A stretch of 11,397 bases of DNA from Coemansia sp. RSA 1804 (taxonomy: Eukaryota > Kickxellomycota > Kickxellomycetes > Kickxellales > Kickxellaceae), in assembly GCA_027578815.1 (NCBI GenBank), contig JANBTH010000782.1:1-11397 (forward strand), in the 5' to 3' direction. The position numbers were made by a program, and so were the translations under genes. Below, piece by piece: positions 6,232 to 11,397 of the stretch. Below the pieces are notes generated by a model that was given only the letters and a program-made list of their open reading frames with translations, was not told the origin of the DNA and searched no databases. Each line of letters begins with the position of its first letter. Within the stretch, counting starts at the first letter, position 1.

Positions 6232-8091
6232 TTACTCATGGCCTTGTTCCTTGTGGGGCTGAAGTCTGGTGGTGCTACTATCATATTCATTTGAATGGCT
6301 TATGCCGCTATTCTTTAAACCCAAATTGGGCTCCTGGCCATGTTCAGTATTTTCTTGGATCTGCCGGCTGTTACTTGAAGAGTTGTTGCCTTTAAAGTAC
6401 TCGTCACTAAACGCTGGATTGGAAGGCTGGACATATTGCTGAGATGCCCGCGAATTGATTTGTGGACTAGTCTGCATCTGTATTGGCGATTGACTAGCTT
6501 GGCTCATGAGAGCCTGCTGGTTTGGAGGCATCTGTATCTGGGTTTGAAGCTGTGACTGCAGCTGAATCTGGGGCTGGTTCGGCATCTGCTGGTCATAAGG
6601 ATATGGCGTTTTTACAAATGTTGCATGCTGTCCTGGCATGTTTGGATAAGGAGATGGAGTGGGCGTTAGGAATGATACGCCAGGGTTTGGCATATGAACT
6701 GCTCCGGCTCCGGCTCCAGCCATTTGCATACCAGCCTGCGGATATTGCATTTGGTGTTGTGCTTGCTGTTGCTGTGACATATATGGATTAGATTGATGGG
6801 TCGCCAGCTGAGCACCCTGCGGATACATGGATAGTCTAGGGTTGTAGTAAGGGCTATGTGGAGCGCTTGTTGCAATCGTGTTTGTCATCGCACCAGCCCA
6901 GGGATTAAATGGCTGTGATTGCTGCTCTTGTCCAACAGAATAGCTTTGCTGAATTGGTGTGGGAGTGTGAGCAGGTCCGGTTCCCGACGAGGATGTATTG
7001 GCGGCAAATGAAGGCATGCTGCTGTGCACCCCGCTTAGACGCCCAGTGCCGTAATTATCGTTGCCTACATTGCTGTCGTCAGCTTCAAGCGTGTTATCTA
7101 CGTGAATCCTTGGCCCGGTGTTGCCCATTTCAGTAGCCGTGACGCCATTGGGGATAGACAATTCCACCACCTGCTCAGCTACATTGCCATTGCCATTACC
7201 GTTACCATTGTGGTTGCCACTGCCATTTCCATTATTTTCGGGTGTCGCATGTGCGGCCGTTGTGCCAGCCGGATTCGAGGTTTGGTTGCTACTAAAGCGG
7301 GTGGGATGGCTAAGAATGTTCTCTGGCTTTAGGGTTTCAGTTTCCGAGCCATCGATGCTCTGGGGTCGAAGATGCTTTGCTATCGGGAAGAAGCTCCATG
7401 TCATGACGACAAGAATTTCGGGTATTGTAGCCAAACAGAAAAGAAAGATCCGGCGCTGGCCCTCATCAAAGTGGAGTACATGGAGCCCGACAAGCATCCA
7501 GAACACACAGCGCACGCATATCAGGAGAGACGATATTATAAATCCCCACCGAACAGACGGAACCTGGTATATCCTGGAATCGCGAAGAGCAAAATAAAGA
7601 ACAAAAAGCACATTGATGCACGCAAGAACCAAGAAGCCGATATCGGCGATTTTGAGCGTTACCTTTGGATTCTCGCTTGGATCGTTCAGCCAGGTTATCT
7701 GACCTGCAGCATCAAGCGCCCCAAGGACCAGACAAAATATAAGAGCCGCGCCCGTTCCACTCCAGGAACGCACGCCCCATTTGACCCCACGCCGGCATGA
7801 CTCCCAGCGCGCAACCAGCAGAAGGGCGCCTAGCATCATCAGCCAGAATGAAACGGCGTTGGTAATATAGCCACGTTTGTTGAGCAGCGGGTCGTTTCTA
7901 ACCGCGCCTATAAAGGCAAGCAGCCAACCCACTACACGCAATATAAGGAAAATCGTGGTGGCTGCATACAAATGGAATCGGTAGCGCACCATATGCCATA
8001 TATGTGCAAGGAGACATACACCAAAGGCGGCAGCAGCAATAATGCCGCCAACCCTGTCGACGTTGCGCTCAGGAATCGCGTTGTCAGCCAT
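6232..8091 (-). CDS. Seven-helix membrane protein with long Gln/Asn-rich tail (RTA1/DUF7702-like?)
   Basis: 619 residues from the ATG at 8091. The frame stays open upstream to about 8130 but has no ATG there, and the extension is coded by a T-rich leader, so 8091 is the start. Seven hydrophobic segments fall near residues 14-35, 41-63, 76-95, 112-134, 148-169, 183-205 and 215-237, with a short hydrophilic N-terminus. Arg residues within or near helices (52, 194), the GYITNAVSFWLMMLGALLLVAR stretch around helix 3 and the PEILVVMTW end of helix 7 recall fungal RTA1-like and DUF7702 seven-helix proteins. That assignment is from memory of the fold and is weak. Residues about 245-619 are low complexity: an Asn-Gly run near 290-310, then Gln, Pro, Met and Ser-rich stretches, likely a disordered cytosolic tail with prion-like composition. 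Function unknown; lipid transport or sensing is possible for RTA1 relatives. Confidence 0.85.
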   Translation of the reverse strand: MADNAIPERNVDRVGGIIAAAAFGVCLLAHIWHMVRYRFHLYAATTIFLILRVVGWLLAFIGAVRNDPLLNKRGYITNAVSFWLMMLGALLLVARWESCRRGVKWGVRSWSGTGAALIFCLVLGALDAAGQITWLNDPSENPKVTLKIADIGFLVLACINVLFVLYFALRDSRIYQVPSVRWGFIISSLLICVRCVFWMLVGLHVLHFDEGQRRIFLFCLATIPEILVVMTWSFFPIAKHLRPQSIDGSETETLKPENILSHPTRFSSNQTSNPAGTTAAHATPENNGNGSGNHNGNGNGNGNVAEQVVELSIPNGVTATEMGNTGPRIHVDNTLEADDSNVGNDNYGTGRLSGVHSSMPSFAANTSSSGTGPAHTPTPIQQSYSVGQEQQSQPFNPWAGAMTNTIATSAPHSPYYNPRLSMYPQGAQLATHQSNPYMSQQQQAQHQMQYPQAGMQMAGAGAGAVHMPNPGVSFLTPTPSPYPNMPGQHATFVKTPYPYDQQMPNQPQIQLQSQLQTQIQMPPNQQALMSQASQSPIQMQTSPQINSRASQQYVQPSNPAFSDEYFKGNNSSSNSRQIQENTEHGQEPNLGLKNSGISHSNEYDSSTTRLQPHKEQGHE

Positions 8092-9061
8092 AAATAAATA
8101 AAAAAAAGTACTCTCAAGAGCTAATAGCACAGATGGGAAATAAGAAAAGGTGTATAATATATGATACAGATAGTAGACAATACAGAGTAAAGAAAAGACA
8201 AGAAAGGAATGCTACCACGCCAAGTTCACACCAGTCACAACAGAAATGGAAACAAGGTCCATTTGCATAGAAAGGACGGGGAAAAGAGAAGAAAGTGTAT
8301 AGAATTTTCTAATAAAATAACCACCAGTAAAAGAAGAAAAGAGCCAGTCTGTCTTTTTGAGATGCCAAGTTTTTTCTCTTTTAAGCCCAAAAAGCACCTT
8401 TGTATTGGGATTCATCTGACCTTGATTCACAATGAAAGGATAAAAGTATATGTCGGCCTTTCGTTTTCACCCTGCCTCATTACCACTTTGTTGTTTTAAT
8501 GATATGTGCGGAATCTACGAGAGCCCGAGCAGATGTAACATGTAAACGATGGTATTTTCCGTACTGGCGATACATATCTGGTTTGCAAAATAAAATTCAA
8601 TATCACTTCAAAAAAGAAAGAAAAAAGAAACCAGAGCACCCACACAAAGAAGTACTCTAGTGCTTTTTGACAATGCCTTTTGCATGGGCTTTTTCAAAAT
8701 TCTAAGGCATTTCCTTTCATTTCCCTTTCTTACATCACACTTTCTATTTTTGGAACAGAAATCTTTGAAAACCGAAGACAATCAATGCCGAGTTTCTCTG
8801 ATCAGATCCCCCATGATCGCTGAATTACTTTTTTTTTTGGTGGTAAAAAAATTATTGTTCTGTTCAGCGAAAGGGAAACATGGTCTTCTGCTGAACGTAT
8901 TTTATGGATCGATTCTTTCTTTTCACGTTCTTTCCTTTTGAATTATCCTTTTCTTACACCAGTCGCTGGTTGCTCATTTAGACACACATTCGCCCGTATA
9001 TAAATTTAGGACAAGCAGTGCTGGTGCTTATAATAGTCGGTTTCAGGGGAGCTTGCTGAGA
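8092..9061. promoter_or_regulatory. Divergent promoter region, membrane-protein gene and Prp43 gene
   Basis: About 970 bp with no convincing gene. Open frames at 8209-8499 (plus) and 8660-8941 (plus) give Lys- and Phe-rich translations typical of AT-rich DNA. TATA-like words lie at both ends: TATATTATA on minus at 8153-8161, about 62 bp from the ATG at 8091, and TATATAAAT on plus at 8997-9005, about 57 bp before the ATG at 9062. A/T-rich tracts such as those near 8607-8632 and 8828-8849 may be nucleosome-poor. Confidence 0.6.
8997..9005 (+). promoter_or_regulatory. TATA box of the Prp43-like helicase gene
   Basis: TATATAAAT, 65 bp upstream of the ATG counted from its first base, which would give a leader of about 30-35 nt. 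Motif and position only. Confidence 0.5.
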
Positions 9062-11383
9062 ATGGGCGATATCAAAAACAATCCTTACCTTGCGCATATG
9101 CATGATGCAGCAGAAGACAACGGCACTCAGTCAAAAAACGGCGCTGCAACGGGATTGAACAGCGCGTATAACGCGCTTACACCTGGATTGACAACAGCAG
9201 AACAGCAGGAAGCTGCAGAGGATGCAAGTTACAACGGGTTAACAGGTCGTCAATTTTCGCAAAAGTACAGAGATATCTTGTCAAAACGGCGCGAGCTTCC
9301 AGTGAACAAGCAGAGGCAAAAGTTTTTAGATCTGTTTCACAACAATCAGTTTGTCGTTCTGGTTGGTGAGACTGGCTCAGGGAAGACAACGCAGATTCCT
9401 CAATATGCCGTACTAGACATGCTTCCTCAGCTGGAAGGCAAGATTATCGCATGCACCCAGCCGCGTCGTGTTGCTGCAATGAGTGTTGCGCAGCGTGTGG
9501 CCGAGGAGTTTGACGTAAAGTTGGGACAGGAAGTTGGATACTCGATTCGTTTTGAGGACTGCACGTCGCAAAAGACTGTTCTCAAGTACTGCACCGACGG
9601 TATGCTTCTGCGCGAGGCAATGTCCGACAACTTGCTTTCGCGCTACTCTGCGATTATTCTTGACGAGGCCCACGAGCGCACACTCAACACAGATATCCTC
9701 ATGTCTCTGATGAAGAACATTGCAAGCAAGCGCAAAGACATAAAGGTGGTTGTGATGAGCGCTACGCTGGATTCGGAAAAGTTCCAAAAGTACTTTAATG
9801 ACGCGCCTCTGCTGACTGTCCCAGGCCGGACGTATCCAGTCGAGATCTACTATACGCCTGAGCCACAGCGCGACTACATGGAGGCGTGTATCAAGACAGC
9901 GCTGCAGATCCACGCGACAGAGCCTGAAGGCGATATTCTTATCTTCCTCACCGGTGAAGAGGAAATTGAGGAGGCGTGTCGTTTGCTGCGTGCGCGTGGA
10001 GACGATCTGATCAGACGCGCAAACTGCGGCCCTCTGCTTATCCACCCGCTCTACTCGACGCTGCCGCCAAACATGCAGCAGAGGATTTTCGACAAGGCGC
10101 CGGAGCCGCGCACCAAGGGAGGAGCGCCTGGACGCAAGATTGTGGTGTCAACTAACGTTGCAGAGACGTCGCTGACCATCGATGGGATTGTCTATGTCAT
10201 TGATCCTGGGTTTTCAAAGCAAAAGGTGTACAACCCACGTGTGCGTGTCGAGTCGCTGCTTGTGTCACCAATCTCACGCGCAGCTGCCCAGCAACGTGCC
10301 GGCCGTGCTGGTCGCACTCGCCCTGGAAAGTGCTTCCGTCTTTATACCGAAAAGTCATACAAGGGGGATTTGATTGAGCAGACGTACCCAGAGATCCTGC
10401 GCAGCAACCTTGGATCCATTGTGCTTCAGCTGAAGAAGCTAGGCATCAACGATTTGGTCCATCTGGATCTTATGGACCCCTGCGCACCAGAGGTTCTTAT
10501 GCGTGCTTTAGAATTGCTGCACTATCTTGGTGCGCTTGATGACGATGCTAATCTGACGCCTCTTGGACATGCAATTTCTGAGTTCCCGATCGATCCCCAG
10601 CTCGCCAAGATGATTATCAGCGCCGCTCAGTATGGATGCACAAACGAGGTCCTGTCGATTGCTGCGCTGCTCTCTGTCCCTAACGTCTTTCTTCGGCCGC
10701 GCGAGGCCCAGCGGGCGGCTGATCTGGCAAAGGCCGAGTTTGCACACATGGACGGCGACCATTTGACACTACTCAATGTGTACCACGCATACAAGAGCTG
10801 CGGTGAGCCGTCGCAGTGGTGCTGGGACAATTTTCTGCAGTACCGGTCGCTCAAGTCGGCCGACAACATCCGTGAGCAGCTTCGACGCGTGGCGCTCAAG
10901 AGCGATATCCCAATGCTGTCGAACGACTTTTCCAACCCGCAGTACTATCCGAACATCCGCAAGGCTCTGACCTCTGGGTACTTTATGCAGGTGGCACATC
11001 TCGAGCGCAATGGACAGTATCTGACGGTCAAGGACAATCAGATCGTCCTGATGCATCCGTCGTCCGTTCTTGAGCGCAAGCCTGAGTGGGTGGTGTACAA
11101 TGAGTTTGTCCTGACGAAGAGGCACTACATCCGCACAGTGACGGAGGTGAAGCCCGAGTGGCTGTTGGAGATTGCGCCCCACTACTACGAGCTCGAGAGC
11201 TTCCCGCCGTGCGAGGGCAAGCGGATTCTGGAAAAGATTGCACTGAAGAACGCTGTTGTAGAGGAAGACCAGGAGAGGAAGAAGCGTAGAAAGGAGAAGA
11301 AGGAAAAGAAGGACAAGAAGGAAAAGAAGGACAAGAAAGAAAAGAGAAGCAAGGATCGGAAGGACAGAAAGGAGAAGGAATAG
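9062..11383 (+). CDS. PRP43: DEAH-box ATP-dependent RNA helicase Prp43/DHX15
   Basis: 773 residues, one exon. The ATG at 9062 is the first in frame and has a good context (AGAATGG); the frame upstream of it has no ATG. Motif I GETGSGKT is at 102-109, Ia TQPRRVAAMSVAQR at 132-145, II DEAH at 201-204, III SAT at 233-235, IV ILIFLTGEEEIE around 292-303, V TNVAETSLTID at 364-374 and VI QRAGRAGR at 411-418. The winged-helix, ratchet and OB-fold regions follow; the OB region includes SGYFMQVAHLERNGQYLTVKDNQ. Length and the NPYLAHM-like N-terminus fit fungal Prp43 (yeast protein about 767 residues). Prp43 disassembles the intron-lariat spliceosome and also acts in ribosome biogenesis, activated by G-patch proteins; this is established for the family. 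Residues 738-773 are a Lys/Arg/Glu-rich tail of KKEKKD-like units, probably nuclear or RNA-contacting. No broken motif is seen. Confidence 0.97.
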   Translation: MGDIKNNPYLAHMHDAAEDNGTQSKNGAATGLNSAYNALTPGLTTAEQQEAAEDASYNGLTGRQFSQKYRDILSKRRELPVNKQRQKFLDLFHNNQFVVLVGETGSGKTTQIPQYAVLDMLPQLEGKIIACTQPRRVAAMSVAQRVAEEFDVKLGQEVGYSIRFEDCTSQKTVLKYCTDGMLLREAMSDNLLSRYSAIILDEAHERTLNTDILMSLMKNIASKRKDIKVVVMSATLDSEKFQKYFNDAPLLTVPGRTYPVEIYYTPEPQRDYMEACIKTALQIHATEPEGDILIFLTGEEEIEEACRLLRARGDDLIRRANCGPLLIHPLYSTLPPNMQQRIFDKAPEPRTKGGAPGRKIVVSTNVAETSLTIDGIVYVIDPGFSKQKVYNPRVRVESLLVSPISRAAAQQRAGRAGRTRPGKCFRLYTEKSYKGDLIEQTYPEILRSNLGSIVLQLKKLGINDLVHLDLMDPCAPEVLMRALELLHYLGALDDDANLTPLGHAISEFPIDPQLAKMIISAAQYGCTNEVLSIAALLSVPNVFLRPREAQRAADLAKAEFAHMDGDHLTLLNVYHAYKSCGEPSQWCWDNFLQYRSLKSADNIREQLRRVALKSDIPMLSNDFSNPQYYPNIRKALTSGYFMQVAHLERNGQYLTVKDNQIVLMHPSSVLERKPEWVVYNEFVLTKRHYIRTVTEVKPEWLLEIAPHYYELESFPPCEGKRILEKIALKNAVVEEDQERKKRRKEKKEKKDKKEKKDKKEKRSKDRKDRKEKE

Positions 11384-11397
11384 CAATATCAATAGAT

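Noticed and set aside
8209..8499. Open frame in the divergent promoter region
   Set aside because: Lys- and Phe-rich translation from A/T tracts, no domain, and located in a promoter.

Overview
The window looks like a nuclear segment from a fungus. The best marker is a complete, intron-free DEAH-box splicing helicase of the Prp43/DHX15 type at the right end. Intergenic DNA is AT-rich with TATA-like boxes, the genes are intron-free, and four genes encode proteins with eukaryotic secretory signal peptides. The lineage cannot be fixed from the sequence. An early-diverging fungus (Kickxellomycotina-like) is my guess and no more than that. I see no tRNA or rRNA genes, no CRISPR array, no transposon and no bacterial-style operon.

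Layout, left to right. Four consecutive genes on the minus strand (464 to the left edge, 2168-1401, 3859-3008, 5545-4637) share one plan. Each has an N-terminal signal peptide, then a linker with few or no cysteines, then a cysteine-dense low-complexity repeat domain. The repeat chemistry differs in each: CC/CCC with H, P and Q in the first (cut by the window edge); HREPCC/HEPCC in the second; GGC grading into GGY in the third; CGCPPPP in the fourth. They are separated by AT-rich spacers of about 780-940 bp, so each probably has its own promoter. TATA-like boxes lie about 120-130 bp upstream of three of the starts.

Next, also on the minus strand, is a 619-residue membrane protein (8091-6232) with seven predicted helices and a long Gln/Asn/Pro-rich cytosolic tail. 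It resembles the RTA1/DUF7702 type of fungal seven-helix proteins, but only weakly. A roughly 970-bp divergent intergenic region with a TATA-like element at each end separates it from the Prp43 helicase gene (9062-11383, plus strand).

The helicase is an ordinary housekeeping gene, and no functional link to its neighbours is visible. The noteworthy part is the left half: a tandem cluster of secreted, extremely Cys-rich repeat proteins. They may be structural wall or coat proteins cross-linked through disulfides (and through tyrosine in the third), or extracellular metal binders. Both roles are inference. The cluster probably continues beyond the left edge.
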